In this document: piece by piece, positions 43,230 to 53,465 of the stretch
How the letters are laid out: each line of letters starts with the position of its first letter
Position numbering within the stretch: position 1 is the first letter of the stretch
NCBI GenBank assembly: GCA_037783545.1
Contig: JBBELK010000060.1
Location: 2,294,001 to 2,358,000, forward strand
From: Henricia sp. BOLD:AAB3569
Lineage: Eukaryota; Echinodermata; Asteroidea; Spinulosida; Echinasteridae
DNA: 64,000 bases
Direction of reading: 5' to 3'
Program-made: the position numbers and the translations under genes
Notes under the pieces: model-generated
Seen by the model: the letters and a program-made list of their open reading frames with translations, nothing else
What the model was told of the DNA's origin: nothing
Databases searched by the model: none

Positions 43230-43303
43230 CGTCCCTGGGTGGATTTGAACAACATACCTTTCGGTTAATAGCCGAACGCGATAACCGATTGCGACACAGA
43301 GAC
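43230..43303 (-). pseudogene. tRNA-Asn ATT class
   Basis: ATT-class body; 5' spacer 290 bp. Confidence 0.86.
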
Positions 43304-43593
43304 AACTGATGATACGTTTGTATGATGACCCGAAGGCGCCTTTGGAGATGTCTCACAAGTGATCTTCAACCAAAGCAAAAAATCGTGGATCCCATCGGCA
43401 TTCATTTGCCAGGATGCATTTGTACGCTGGGCATCCTTTACTCACGATGACAGGATGTGTGCTGTTCCGCCTTTGTGTTTACATCCTCTTCCTGTTTTGG
43501 AAGTTTGCTGACCAATGTTCAAGATGCGTCTGCTCCCTGGTTATTCGGACGTTTTGAGGCAAATCTGATCGGTTTTCGAGAAAAAGCAGGTAC

Positions 43594-43626
43594 CGTCCCT
43601 GGGTGGATTTGAACCACCAACCTTTT

Positions 43627-43661
<35 letters not shown>

Positions 43662-43667
43662 AGAGAC
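43594..43667 (-). tRNA. tRNA-Asn(GTT), G41A variant
   Basis: As 29698; 5' spacer 138 bp. Confidence 0.83.
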
Positions 43668-43805
43668 AACTGATGAGGCGTTTGTATGATGCCCCGAGGG
43701 CGCCTGTTTTAGAAGTTTGCTGACCAAAGTTCAAGATGCGTTTGCTTCCTGGTTATTCGGACGTTTTGAGGCAAATCTGATCGGTTTTCGAGAAAAAACA
43801 GGTAC

Positions 43806-43820
43806 CGTCCCTGGGTGGAT

Positions 43821-43871
<51 letters not shown>

Positions 43872-43879
43872 GCAGAGAC
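43806..43879 (-). tRNA. tRNA-Asn(GTT), T8C variant
   Basis: T8C, the only copy with this change, alters the near-invariant T8 (pairs with A14) and the first base of box A. T6 terminator. 5' spacer 138 bp. Confidence 0.83.
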
Positions 43880-44017
43880 AACTGATGAGGCGTTTGTATG
43901 ATGCCCCGAGGGCGCCTGTTTTAGAAGTTTGCTGACCAAAGTTCAAGATGCGTTTGCTTCCTGGTTATTCGGACGTTTTGAGGCAAATCTGATCGGTTTT
44001 CGAGAAAAAGCAGGTAC

Positions 44018-44032
44018 CGTCCCTGGGTGGAT

Positions 44033-44085
<53 letters not shown>

Positions 44086-44091
44086 AGAGAC
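44018..44091 (-). tRNA. tRNA-Asn(GTT)
   Basis: Consensus body; 5' spacer 290 bp. Confidence 0.96.
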
Positions 44092-44381
44092 AACTGATGA
44101 GGCGTTTGTATGATGACCCGAAGGCGGCTTTGGAGATGTCTCACAAGTGATATTCAACCAAAGCAAAAAATCGTGGATCCCATCGGCATTCATTTGCCAG
44201 GATGCATTTGTTCGCTGGGCATCCTCTACTCACGATGACAGGATGTGTGCTGTTCCCCCTTTGTGTTTACATCCTCTTCCTGTTTTGGAAGTTTGCTGAC
44301 CAAGCTTCAATATGCGTTTGCTCCCTGGTTATTTGGACGTTTTGAGGCAAATCTGATCGGTTTTCGAGAAAAAGCAGGTAC

Positions 44382-44455
44382 CGTCCCTGGGTGGATTTGA
44401 ACAACATACCTTTCGGTTAATAGCCGAACGCGATAACCGATTGCGACACAGAGAC
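44382..44455 (-). pseudogene. tRNA-Asn ATT class
   Basis: ATT-class body; last copy of the class in the window. 5' spacer 290 bp. Confidence 0.86.
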
Positions 44456-44745
44456 AACTGATGATACGTTTGTATGATGACCCGAAGGCGCCTTTGGAGA
44501 TGTCTCACAAGTGATCTTCAACCAAAGCAAAAAATCGTGGATCCCATCGGCATTCATTTGCCAGGATGCATTTGTACGCTGGGCATCCTTTACTCACGAT
44601 GACAGGATGTGTGCTGTTCCGCCTTTGTGTTTACATCCTCTTCCTGTTTTGGAAGTTTGCTGACCAATGTTCAAGATGCGTTTGCTCCCTGGTTATTCGG
44701 ACGTTTTGAGGCAAATCTGATCGGTTTTCGAGAAAAAGCAGGTAC

Positions 44746-44760
44746 CGTCCCTGGGTGGAT

Positions 44761-44813
<53 letters not shown>

Positions 44814-44819
44814 AGAGAC
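44746..44819 (-). tRNA. tRNA-Asn(GTT)
   Basis: Consensus body; end of the 4338-bp repeat. 5' spacer 138 bp. Confidence 0.96.
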
Positions 44820-44957
44820 AACTGATGAGGCGTTTGTATGATGCCCCGAGGGCGCCTATTTTAGAAGTTTGCTGAACAAAGTTCAAGATGCGTTTGCTTC
44901 CTGGTTATTCGGACGTTTTGAGGCAAATCTGATCAGTTTTCGAGAAAAAGCAGGTAC

Positions 44958-45031
44958 CGTCCCTGGGTGGATTTGAACCTCCAACCTTTCGGTTAATTGC
45001 CGAACGCGCTAACCGATTGCGCCACAGAAAC
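44958..45031 (-). pseudogene. tRNA-Asn with anticodon loop CAATTAA
   Basis: T33A and G34A give anticodon ATT and remove the near-invariant T33; T51A breaks the T stem; C3T is a wobble. It lacks the other ATT-class changes, so this ATT arose separately. 5' spacer 290 bp. Confidence 0.85.
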
Positions 45032-45321
45032 AACTGATGAGGCGTTTGTATGATGACCCGAAGGCGCCTTTGGAGATGTCTCACAAGTGATCTTCAACCT
45101 AAGCAAAAAATCGTGGATCCCATCGGCATTCATTTGCCAGGATACATTTGTTCGCTGGGCATCCTTTACTCACGATGACAGGATGTGTGCTGTTCCGCCT
45201 TTGTGTTTACATCCTCTTCCTGTTTTGGAAGTTTGCTGACCAATGTTCAAGATGCGTTTGCTCCCTGGTTATTCGGACGTTTTGAGGCAAATCTGATCGG
45301 TTTTCGAGAAAAAGCAGGTAC

Positions 45322-45395
45322 CGTCCCTGGGTGGATTTGAACCACCAACCTTTCGGTTAATTACCGAACGCGCTAACCGATTGCGCCACAGAAAC
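45322..45395 (-). pseudogene. tRNA-Asn with anticodon loop TAATTAA
   Basis: C32T, T33A and G34A in the loop, plus C3T. T33 is lost, so decoding is unlikely, although stems and promoters are intact. 5' flank aaatgatg. 5' spacer 290 bp. Duplicate at 47730. Confidence 0.82.
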
Positions 45396-45685
45396 AAATG
45401 ATGAGGCGTTTGTATGATGACCCGAAGGCGCCTTTGGAGATGTCTCACAAGTGATCTTCAACCAAAGCAAAAAATCGTGGATCCCATCGGCATTCATTTG
45501 CCAGGATGCATTTGTTCGCTGGGCATCCTCTACTCACGATGACAGGATGTATGCTGTTCCCCCTTTGTGTTTACATCCTCTTCCTGTTTTGGAAGTTTGC
45601 TGACCAATGTTCAAGATGCGTTTGCTCCCTGGTTATTCGGACGTTTTTAGGCAAATCTGATCGGTTTTCGAGAAAAAGCAGGTAC

Positions 45686-45700
45686 CGTCCCTGGGTGGAT

Positions 45701-45753
<53 letters not shown>

Positions 45754-45759
45754 AGAGAC
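45686..45759 (-). tRNA. tRNA-Asn(GTT)
   Basis: Consensus body; 5' spacer 290 bp. Confidence 0.96.
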
Positions 45760-46049
45760 AACTGAGGAGGCGTTTGTATGATGACCCGAAGGCGGCTTTG
45801 GAGATGTCTCACAAGTGATCTTCAACCAAAGCAAAAAATCGTGGATCCCATCGGCATTCATTTGCCAGGATGCATTTGTACGCTGGGCATCCTTTACTCA
45901 CGATGACAGGAGGTGTGCTGTTCCGCCTTTGTGTTTACATCCTCTTCCTGTTTTGGAAGTTTGCGGACCAATGTTCAAGATGCGTTTGCTCCCTGGTTAT
46001 TCGGACATTTTGAGGCAAATCTGATCTGTTTTCGAGAAAAAGCAGGTAC

Positions 46050-46083
46050 CGTCCCTGGGTGGATTTGAACCACCAACCTTTCC

Positions 46084-46117
<34 letters not shown>

Positions 46118-46123
46118 AGAGAC
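46050..46123 (-). tRNA. tRNA-Asn(GTT), C40G variant
   Basis: C40G makes a G-G mismatch in the anticodon stem. 5' spacer 138 bp. Confidence 0.82.
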
Positions 46124-46261
46124 AACTGATGAGGCGTTTGTATGATGCCCCGAAGGCGCCTGTTTTAGAAGTTTGCTGACCAAAGTTCAAGATGCGTTTG
46201 CTTCCTGGTTATTCGGACGTTTTGAGGCAAATCTGATCGGTTTTCGAGAAAAAGCAGGTAC

Positions 46262-46276
46262 CGTCCCTGGGTGGAT

Positions 46277-46329
<53 letters not shown>

Positions 46330-46335
46330 AGAGAC
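46262..46335 (-). tRNA. tRNA-Asn(GTT)
   Basis: Consensus body; 5' spacer 138 bp. Confidence 0.96.
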
Positions 46336-46473
46336 AACTGCGGAGGCGTATGTATGATGACCCGAGAGCGCCTATTTTAGAAGATTGCTGACCAAAGTTC
46401 AAGATGCGTTTGCTTCCTGGTTATTCGGACGTTTTGAGGCAAATCTGATCGGTTTTCGAGAAAAAGCAGGTAC

Positions 46474-46488
46474 CGTCCCTGGGTGGAT

Positions 46489-46537
<49 letters not shown>

Positions 46538-46547
46538 GCACAGAGAC
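46474..46547 (-). tRNA. tRNA-Asn(GTT), G10C variant
   Basis: G10C breaks the first D-stem pair and changes a conserved box A base. 5' spacer 291 bp. Confidence 0.82.
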
Positions 46548-46838
46548 AACTGATGAGGCGTTTGTATGATGACCCGAAGGCGCCTTTGAAGATGTCTCAC
46601 AAGTGATCTTCAAACAAAGCAAAAAAATCGGGGATCCCATCGGCATTCATTTGCCAGGATGCATTTGTTCGCTGGGCATCCTCTACTCACGATGACAGGA
46701 TGTGTGCTGTTCCCCCTTTGTGTTTACATCCTCTTCCTGTTTTGGAAGTTTGCTGACCAATGTTCAAGATGCGTTTGCTCCCTGGTTATTCGGACGTTTT
46801 TTGGCAAATCTGATCGGTTTTCGAGAAAAAGCAGGTAC

Positions 46839-46853
46839 CGTCCCTGGGTGGAT

Positions 46854-46906
<53 letters not shown>

Positions 46907-46912
46907 AGAGAC
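46839..46912 (-). tRNA. tRNA-Asn(GTT)
   Basis: Consensus body; 5' spacer only 45 bp, leading to the mini-tRNA at 46958. Confidence 0.96.
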
Positions 46913-46957
46913 AACTGAGGAGGCGTTTGTATGATGACCCGAAGAAAAAGCAGGTAC

Positions 46958-47015
46958 CGTCCCTGGGTGGATTTGAACCACCAATCTTTCGGTTAACCGA
47001 TTGCGCCACAGAGAC
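46958..47015 (-). pseudogene. 58-nt deleted tRNA-Asn (mini-tRNA)
   Basis: A 16-nt internal deletion between two TAAC copies on the + strand removes the 3' D strand, the anticodon-stem 5' strand and most of the anticodon loop, including GTT. The acceptor stem, 5' D strand, T arm, box A start, box B and T5 terminator remain. The join makes CGGTTAACCG, a self-complementary 10-mer. G46A is also present. The spacer to its left is only 45 bp. 5' spacer 138 bp. Confidence 0.9.
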
Positions 47016-47153
47016 AACTGAGGAGGCGTTTGTATGATGACCCGAAGGCGCCTGTTTTAGACGTTTGCTGACCAAAGTTCAAGATGCGTTTGCTTCCTGG
47101 TTATTCGGACGTTTTAAGGCAAATCTGATCGCTTTTCGAGAAAAAGCAGGTAC

Positions 47154-47168
47154 CGTCCCTGGGTGGAT

Positions 47169-47221
<53 letters not shown>

Positions 47222-47227
47222 AGAGAC
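47154..47227 (-). tRNA. tRNA-Asn(GTT)
   Basis: Consensus body; 3' flank has ttttaaggc and tcgcttttcg. 5' spacer 138 bp. Confidence 0.96.
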
Positions 47228-47365
47228 AACTGATGAGGCGTTTGTATGATGCCCCGAGGGCGCCTGTTTTAGAAGTTTGCTGACCAAAGTTCAAGATGCG
47301 TTTGCTTCCTGGTTATTCGGACGTTTTGAGGCAAATCTGATCGGTTTTCGAGAAAAAGCAGGTAC

Positions 47366-47380
47366 CGTCCCTGGGTGGAT

Positions 47381-47433
<53 letters not shown>

Positions 47434-47439
47434 AGAAAC
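47366..47439 (-). tRNA. tRNA-Asn(GTT), C3T variant
   Basis: C3T only, retaining a T-G pair; probably functional. 5' spacer 290 bp. Confidence 0.92.
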
Positions 47440-47729
47440 AACTGATGAGGCGTTTGTATGATGACCCGAAGGCGCCTTTGGAGATGTCTCACAAGTGATC
47501 TTCAACCTAAGCAAAAAATCGTGGATCCCATCGGCATTCATTTGCCAGGATACATTTGTTCGCTGGGCATCCTTTACTCACGATGACAGGATGTGTGCTG
47601 TTCCGCCTTTGTGTTTACATCCTCTTCCTGTTTTGGAAGTTTGCTGACCAATGTTCAAGATGCGTTTGCTCCCTGGTTATTCGGACGTTTTGAGGCAAAT
47701 CTGATCGGTTTTCGAGAAAAAGCAGGTAC

Positions 47730-47803
47730 CGTCCCTGGGTGGATTTGAACCACCAACCTTTCGGTTAATTACCGAACGCGCTAACCGATTGCGCCACAGA
47801 AAC
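47730..47803 (-). pseudogene. tRNA-Asn with anticodon loop TAATTAA
   Basis: Same changes as 45322; 5' spacer 290 bp. Confidence 0.82.
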
Positions 47804-48093
47804 AAATGATGAGGCGTTTGTATGATGACCCGAAGGCGCCTTTGGAGATGTCTCACAAGTGATCTTCAACCAAAGCAAAAAATCGTGGATCCCATCGGCA
47901 TTCATTTGCCAGGATGCATTTGTTCGCTGGGCATCCTCTACTCACGATGACAGGATGTATGCTGTTCCCCCTTTGTGTTTACATCCTCTTCCTGTTTTGG
48001 AAGTTTGCTGACCAATGTTCAAGATGCGTTTGCTCCCTGGTTATTCGGACGTTTTTAGGCAAATCTGATCGGTTTTCGAGAAAAAGCAGGTAC

Positions 48094-48108
48094 CGTCCCT
48101 GGGTGGAT

Positions 48109-48161
<53 letters not shown>

Positions 48162-48167
48162 AGAGAC
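48094..48167 (-). tRNA. tRNA-Asn(GTT)
   Basis: Consensus body; 5' spacer 290 bp. Confidence 0.96.
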
Positions 48168-48457
48168 AACTGAGGAGGCGTTTGTATGATGACCCGAAGG
48201 CGGCTTTGGAGATGTCTCACAAGTGATCTTCAACCAAAGCAAAAAATCGTGGATCCCATCGGCATTCATTTGCCAGGATGCATTTGTACGCTGGGCATCC
48301 TTTACTCACGATGACAGGAGGTGTGCTGTTCCGCCTTTGTGTTTACATCCTCTTCCTGTTTTGGAAGTTTGCGGACCAATGTTCAAGATGCGTTTGCTCC
48401 CTGGTTATTCGGACATTTTGAGGCAAATCTGATCTGTTTTCGAGAAAAAGCAGGTAC

Positions 48458-48491
48458 CGTCCCTGGGTGGATTTGAACCACCAACCTTTCC

Positions 48492-48525
<34 letters not shown>

Positions 48526-48531
48526 AGAGAC
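48458..48531 (-). tRNA. tRNA-Asn(GTT), C40G variant
   Basis: As 46050; 5' spacer 138 bp. Confidence 0.82.
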
Positions 48532-48669
48532 AACTGATGAGGCGTTTGTATGATGCCCCGAAGGCGCCTGTTTTAGAAGTTTGCTGACCAAAGTTCAAGA
48601 TGCGTTTGCTTCCTGGTTATTCGGACGTTTTGAGGCAAATCTGATCGGTTTTCGAGAAAAAGCAGGTAC

Positions 48670-48684
48670 CGTCCCTGGGTGGAT

Positions 48685-48737
<53 letters not shown>

Positions 48738-48743
48738 AGAGAC
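48670..48743 (-). tRNA. tRNA-Asn(GTT)
   Basis: Consensus body; 5' spacer 138 bp. Confidence 0.96.
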
Positions 48744-48881
48744 AACTGAGGAGGCGTATGTATGATGACCCGAGAGCGCCTATTTTAGAAGATTGCTGAC
48801 CAAAGTTCAAGATGCGTTTGCTTCCTGGTTATTCGGACGTTTTGAGGCAAATCTGATCGGTTTTCGAGAAAAAGCAGGTAC

Positions 48882-48896
48882 CGTCCCTGGGTGGAT

Positions 48897-48945
<49 letters not shown>

Positions 48946-48955
48946 GCACAGAGAC
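48882..48955 (-). tRNA. tRNA-Asn(GTT), G10C variant
   Basis: As 46474; 5' spacer 291 bp. Confidence 0.82.
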
Positions 48956-49246
48956 AACTGATGAGGCGTTTGTATGATGACCCGAAGGCGCCTTTGAAGA
49001 TGTCTCACAAGTGATCTTCAAACAAAGCAAAAAAATCGGGGATCCCATCGGCATTCATTTGCCAGGATGCATTTGTTCGCTGGGCATCCTCTACTCACGA
49101 TGACAGGATGTGTGCTGTTCCCCCTTTGTGTTTACATCCTCTTCCTGTTTTGGAAGTTTGCTGACCAATGTTCAAGATGCGTTTGCTCCCTGGTTATTCG
49201 GACGTTTTTTGGCAAATCTGATCGGTTTTCGAGAAAAAGCAGGTAC

Positions 49247-49261
49247 CGTCCCTGGGTGGAT

Positions 49262-49314
<53 letters not shown>

Positions 49315-49320
49315 AGAGAC
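49247..49320 (-). tRNA. tRNA-Asn(GTT)
   Basis: Consensus body; 5' spacer 45 bp. Confidence 0.96.
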
Positions 49321-49365
49321 AACTGAGGAGGCGTTTGTATGATGACCCGAAGAAAAAGCAGGTAC

Positions 49366-49423
49366 CGTCCCTGGGTGGATTTGAACCACCAATCTTTCGG
49401 TTAACCGATTGCGCCACAGAGAC
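49366..49423 (-). pseudogene. 58-nt deleted tRNA-Asn (mini-tRNA)
   Basis: Same deletion and G46A as 46958; 5' spacer 138 bp. Confidence 0.9.
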
Positions 49424-49561
49424 AACTGAGGAGGCGTTTGTATGATGACCCGAAGGCGCCTGTTTTAGACGTTTGCTGACCAAAGTTCAAGATGCGTTTG
49501 CTTCCTGGTTATTCGGACGTTTTAAGGCAAATCTGATCGCTTTTCGAGAAAAAGCAGGTAC

Positions 49562-49576
49562 CGTCCCTGGGTGGAT

Positions 49577-49629
<53 letters not shown>

Positions 49630-49635
49630 AGAGAC
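49562..49635 (-). tRNA. tRNA-Asn(GTT)
   Basis: Consensus body; 5' spacer 138 bp. Confidence 0.96.
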
Positions 49636-49773
49636 AACTGATGAGGCGTTTGTATGATGCCCCGAGGGCGCCTGTTTTAGAAGTTTGCTGACCAAAGTTC
49701 AAGATGCGTTTGCTTCCTGGTTATTCGGACGTTTTGAGGCAAATCTGATCGGTTTTCGAGAAAAAGCAGGTAC

Positions 49774-49788
49774 CGTCCCTGGGTGGAT

Positions 49789-49841
<53 letters not shown>

Positions 49842-49847
49842 AGAGAC
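49774..49847 (-). tRNA. tRNA-Asn(GTT)
   Basis: Consensus body; 5' spacer 138 bp. Confidence 0.96.
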
Positions 49848-49985
49848 AACTGAGGAGGCGTATGTATGATGACCCGAGAGCGCCTATTTTAGAAGTTTGC
49901 TGACCAAAGTTCAAGATGCGTTTGCTTCCTGGTTATTCGGACGTTTTGAGGCAAATCTGATCGGTTTTCGAGAAAAAGCAGGTAC

Positions 49986-50000
49986 CGTCCCTGGGTGGAT

Positions 50001-50053
<53 letters not shown>

Positions 50054-50059
50054 AGAGAC
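49986..50059 (-). tRNA. tRNA-Asn(GTT)
   Basis: Consensus body; 5' spacer 290 bp with ttcgatggaatcc, shared with the unit after 51089. Confidence 0.96.
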
Positions 50060-50349
50060 AACTGATGAGGCGTTTGTATGATGACCCGAAGGCGCCTTTG
50101 GAGATGTCTCACAAGTGATCTTCAAACAAAGCAAAAAAATCGGGTATCCCATCGGCATTCATTTGCCAGGATGCATTTGTTCGATGGAATCCTCTACTCA
50201 CGATGACAGGATGTGTGCTGTTCCCCCTTTGTGTTTACATCCTCTTCCTGTTTTGGAAGTTTGCTGACCAATGTTCAAGATGCGTTTGCTCCCTGGTTAT
50301 TCGGACGTTTTTAGGCAAATCTGATCGGTTTTCGAGAAAAAGCAGGTAC

Positions 50350-50364
50350 CGTCCCTGGGTGGAT

Positions 50365-50417
<53 letters not shown>

Positions 50418-50423
50418 AGAGAC
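50350..50423 (-). tRNA. tRNA-Asn(GTT)
   Basis: Consensus body; 5' spacer 45 bp. Confidence 0.96.
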
Positions 50424-50468
50424 AACTGAGGAGGCGTTTGTATGATGACCCGAAGAAAAAGCAGGTAC

Positions 50469-50526
50469 CGTCCCTGGGTGGATTTGAACCACCAACCTTT
50501 CGGTTAACCGATTGCGCCACAGAGAC
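50469..50526 (-). pseudogene. 58-nt deleted tRNA-Asn (mini-tRNA)
   Basis: Same 16-nt deletion as 46958 but without G46A; 5' spacer 138 bp. Confidence 0.9.
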
Positions 50527-50664
50527 AACTGAGGAGGCGTTTGTATGATGACCCGAAGGCGCCTGTTTTAGACGTTTGCTGACCAAAGTTCAAGATGCGT
50601 TTGCTTCCTGGTTATTCGGACGTTTTAAGGCAAATCTGATCGCTTTTCGAGAAAAAGAAGGTAC

Positions 50665-50679
50665 CGTCCCTGGGTGGAT

Positions 50680-50732
<53 letters not shown>

Positions 50733-50738
50733 AGAGAC
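50665..50738 (-). tRNA. tRNA-Asn(GTT)
   Basis: Consensus body; 3' flank gaaaaagaagg. 5' spacer 138 bp. Confidence 0.96.
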
Positions 50739-50876
50739 AACTGATGAGGCGTTTGTATGATGCCCCGAGGGCGCCTGTTTTAGAAGTTTGCTGACCAAAG
50801 TTCAAGATGCGTTTGCTTCCTGGTTATTCGGACGTTTTGAGGCAAATCTGATCGGTTTTCGAGAAAAAGCAGGTAC

Positions 50877-50891
50877 CGTCCCTGGGTGGAT

Positions 50892-50944
<53 letters not shown>

Positions 50945-50950
50945 AGAGAC
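50877..50950 (-). tRNA. tRNA-Asn(GTT)
   Basis: Consensus body; 5' spacer 138 bp. Confidence 0.96.
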
Positions 50951-51088
50951 AACTGATGAGGCGTTTGTATGATGCCCCGAGGGCGCCTGTTTTAGAAGTT
51001 TGCTGACCAAAGTTCAAGATGCGTTTGCTTCCTGGTTATTCGGACGTTTTGAGGCAAATCTGATCGGTTTTCGAGAAAAAGCAGGTAC

Positions 51089-51103
51089 CGTCCCTGGGTG
51101 GAT

Positions 51104-51156
<53 letters not shown>

Positions 51157-51162
51157 AGAGAC
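51089..51162 (-). tRNA. tRNA-Asn(GTT)
   Basis: Consensus body; 5' spacer 290 bp. Confidence 0.96.
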
Positions 51163-51452
51163 AACTGATGAGGCGTTTGTATGATGACCCGAAGGCGCCT
51201 TTGGAGATGTCTCACAAGTGATCTTCAAACAAAGCAAAAAAATCGGGGATCCCATCGGCATTCATTTGCCAGGATGCATTTGTTCGATGGAATCCTCTAC
51301 TCACGATGACAGGATGTGTGCTGTTCCCCCTTTGTGTTTACATCCTCTTCCTGTTTTGGAAGTTTGCTGACCAATGTTCAAGATGCGTTTGCTCCCTGGT
51401 TATTCGGACGTTTTTAGGCAAATCTGATCAGTTTTAGAGAAAAAGCAGGTAC

Positions 51453-51467
51453 CGTCCCTGGGTGGAT

Positions 51468-51503
<36 letters not shown>

Positions 51504-51526
51504 GTAACCGATTGCGCCACAGAGAC
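51453..51526 (-). tRNA. tRNA-Asn(GTT), G22C variant
   Basis: G22C makes a C-C mismatch closing the D loop. 5' spacer 138 bp. Confidence 0.83.
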
Positions 51527-51664
51527 AACTGATGAGGCGTTTGTATGATGCCCCGAGGGCGCCTGTTTTAGAAGTTTGCTAACCAAAGTTCAAGATGCGT
51601 TTGCTTCCTGGTTATTCGGACGTTTTGAGGCAAATCTGATCGGTTTTCGAGAAAAAGCAGGTAC

Positions 51665-51678
51665 CGTCCTGGGTGGAT

Positions 51679-51726
<48 letters not shown>

Positions 51727-51737
51727 CCCACAGAGAC
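51665..51737 (-). pseudogene. tRNA-Asn with acceptor deletion + C11G
   Basis: One G of the acceptor 3' strand GGG is missing (73 nt), and C11G breaks a D-stem pair and box A. 5' spacer 290 bp. Confidence 0.82.
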
Positions 51738-52027
51738 AACTGATGAGGCGTTTGTATGATGACCCGAAGCCGCCTTTGGAGATGTCTCACAAGTGATCTT
51801 CAAACAAAGCAAAAAAATCGGGGATCCCATCGGCATTCATTTGCCAGGATGCATTTGTTCGCTGGGCATCCTCTACTCACGATGACAGGATGTGTGCTGT
51901 TCCTCTTTGTGTTTACATCCTCTTCCTGTTTTGGAAGTTTGCTGACCAATGTTCAAGATGCGTTTGCTCCCTGGTTATTCGGACGTTTTTAGGCAAATCT
52001 GATCGGTTTTCGAGAAAAAGCAGGTAC

Positions 52028-52042
52028 CGTCCCTGGGTGGAT

Positions 52043-52095
<53 letters not shown>

Positions 52096-52101
52096 AGAGA
52101 C
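52028..52101 (-). tRNA. tRNA-Asn(GTT)
   Basis: Consensus body; it lies downstream of the terminator-less GTG copy and may be cotranscribed with it. 5' spacer 138 bp. Confidence 0.96.
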
Positions 52102-52226
52102 AACTGAGGAGGTGTTTGTATGATGACCCGAGAGCGCCTATTTTAGAAGTTTGCTGACCAAAGTTCAAGATGCGTTTGCTTCCTGGTTATTCAGACGTTT
52201 TGAGGCAAATCTGATCAGTTTTAGAG

Positions 52227-52231
52227 AATAA
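52227..52231 (-). other. Disrupted terminator of the GTG-anticodon copy
   Basis: The usual T5 reads TTATT. No other T4 run is present on the minus strand through the 138-bp spacer, so transcription could read through into the tRNA at 52028. Confidence 0.8.
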
Positions 52232-52239
52232 GCAGGTAC

Positions 52240-52313
52240 CGTCCCTGGGTGGATTTGAACCACCAACCTTTCGGTTCACAGCCGAACGCGCTAACCGATT
52301 GCGCCACAGAGAC
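52240..52313 (-). tRNA. tRNA-Asn body with anticodon GTG
   Basis: The only body change is T36G, so the loop reads CTGTGAA and the anticodon is GTG, which would read His codons CAC/CAU. All stems, box A and box B are intact. It lacks the extra 5' G that histidyl-tRNA synthetase normally requires, and GTT is a main identity element for asparaginyl-tRNA synthetase, so charging is uncertain. The terminator is TTATT. Most likely a decaying copy; missense decoding is the alternative. 5' spacer 290 bp. Confidence 0.85.
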
Positions 52314-52603
52314 AATTGATGAGGCGTTTGTATGATGACCCGAAGGCGGCTTTGGAGATGTCTCACAAGTGATCCTCAACCAAAGCAAAAAATCGTTGAT
52401 CCCATCGGCATTCATTTGCCAGGATGCATTTGTTCGCTGGGCATCCTCTACTCACGATGACAGGATGTGTGCTGTTCCCCCTTTGTGTTTACATCCTCTT
52501 CCTGTTTTGGAAGTTTGCTGACCAATGTTCAAGATGCGTTTGCTCCCTGGTTATTCGGACGTTTTTAGGCAAATCTGATCGGTTTTCGAGAAAAAGCAGG
52601 TAC

Positions 52604-52618
52604 CGTCCCTGGGTGGAT

Positions 52619-52671
<53 letters not shown>

Positions 52672-52677
52672 ATAGAC
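52604..52677 (-). tRNA. tRNA-Asn(GTT), C5A variant
   Basis: C5A makes an A-G mismatch in the acceptor stem. 5' spacer 138 bp. Same at 55120, 55696, 59630 and 60206. Confidence 0.83.
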
Positions 52678-52815
52678 AACTGATGAGGCGTTTGTATGAT
52701 GCCCCGAGGGGGCCTGTTTTAGAAGTTTGCTGACCAAAGTTCAAGATGCGTTTGCTTCCTGGTTATTCGGACGTTTTGAGGCAAATCTGATCGGTTTTTG
52801 AGAAAAAGCAGGTAC

Positions 52816-52830
52816 CGTCCCTGGGTGGAT

Positions 52831-52883
<53 letters not shown>

Positions 52884-52889
52884 AGAGAC
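52816..52889 (-). tRNA. tRNA-Asn(GTT)
   Basis: Consensus body; 5' flank aattaatg. 5' spacer 290 bp. Confidence 0.96.
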
Positions 52890-53179
52890 AATTAATGAGG
52901 CGTTTGTATGATGACCCGAAGGCGGCTTTGGAGATGTCTCACAAGTGATCCTCAACCAAAGCAAAAAATCGTTGATCCCATCGGCATTCATTTGCCAGGA
53001 TGCATTTGTTCGCTGGGCATCCTCTACTCACGATGACAGGATGTGTGCTGTTCCCCCTTTGTGTTTACATCCTCTTCCTGTTTTGGAAGTTTGCTGACCA
53101 ATGTTCAAGATGCGTTTGCTCCCTGGTTATTCGGACGTTTTTAGGCAAATCTGATCGGTTTTCGAGAAAAAGCAGGTAC

Positions 53180-53194
53180 CGTCCCTGCGTGGAT

Positions 53195-53247
<53 letters not shown>

Positions 53248-53253
53248 TGAGAC
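53180..53253 (-). tRNA. tRNA-Asn(GTT), C65G + T6A variant
   Basis: C65G (G-G) and T6A (A-A) break one T-stem and one acceptor pair. 5' spacer 138 bp. Confidence 0.77.
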
Positions 53254-53391
53254 AACTGATGAGGCGTTTGTATGATGCCCCGAGGGCGCCTATTTTAGAA
53301 GTTTGCTGACCAAAGTTCAAGATGCGTTTGCTTCCTGGTTATTCGGACGTTTTGAGGCAAATCTGATCAGTTTTAGAGAAAAAGCAGGTAC

Positions 53392-53406
53392 CGTCCCTGG
53401 GTGGAT

Positions 53407-53459
<53 letters not shown>

Positions 53460-53465
53460 AGAGAC
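53392..53465 (-). tRNA. tRNA-Asn(GTT)
   Basis: Consensus body; 5' spacer 290 bp with the aattgatg flank. Confidence 0.96.

Larger units (their letters stand above)
42137..44819 (-). repeat. 4338-bp higher-order repeat, copy 3 (partial)
   Basis: Matches the first 2.68 kb of the repeat, through the tRNA at 44746, then switches to other units. It has private differences: T8C at 43806 and atttggacg near 44332. Confidence 0.9.
44958..47365 (-). repeat. 2408-bp duplication, copy 1
   Basis: Units with private variants at 45322, 46050, 46474 and 46958 recur at +2408. The first tRNA is mosaic: 44958 has an AATT anticodon loop whereas its counterpart 47366 has GTT. Confidence 0.88.
47366..49773 (-). 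repeat. 2408-bp duplication, copy 2
   Basis: Second copy of 44958-47365. A further partial relative follows, around 49774-50738. Confidence 0.88.
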
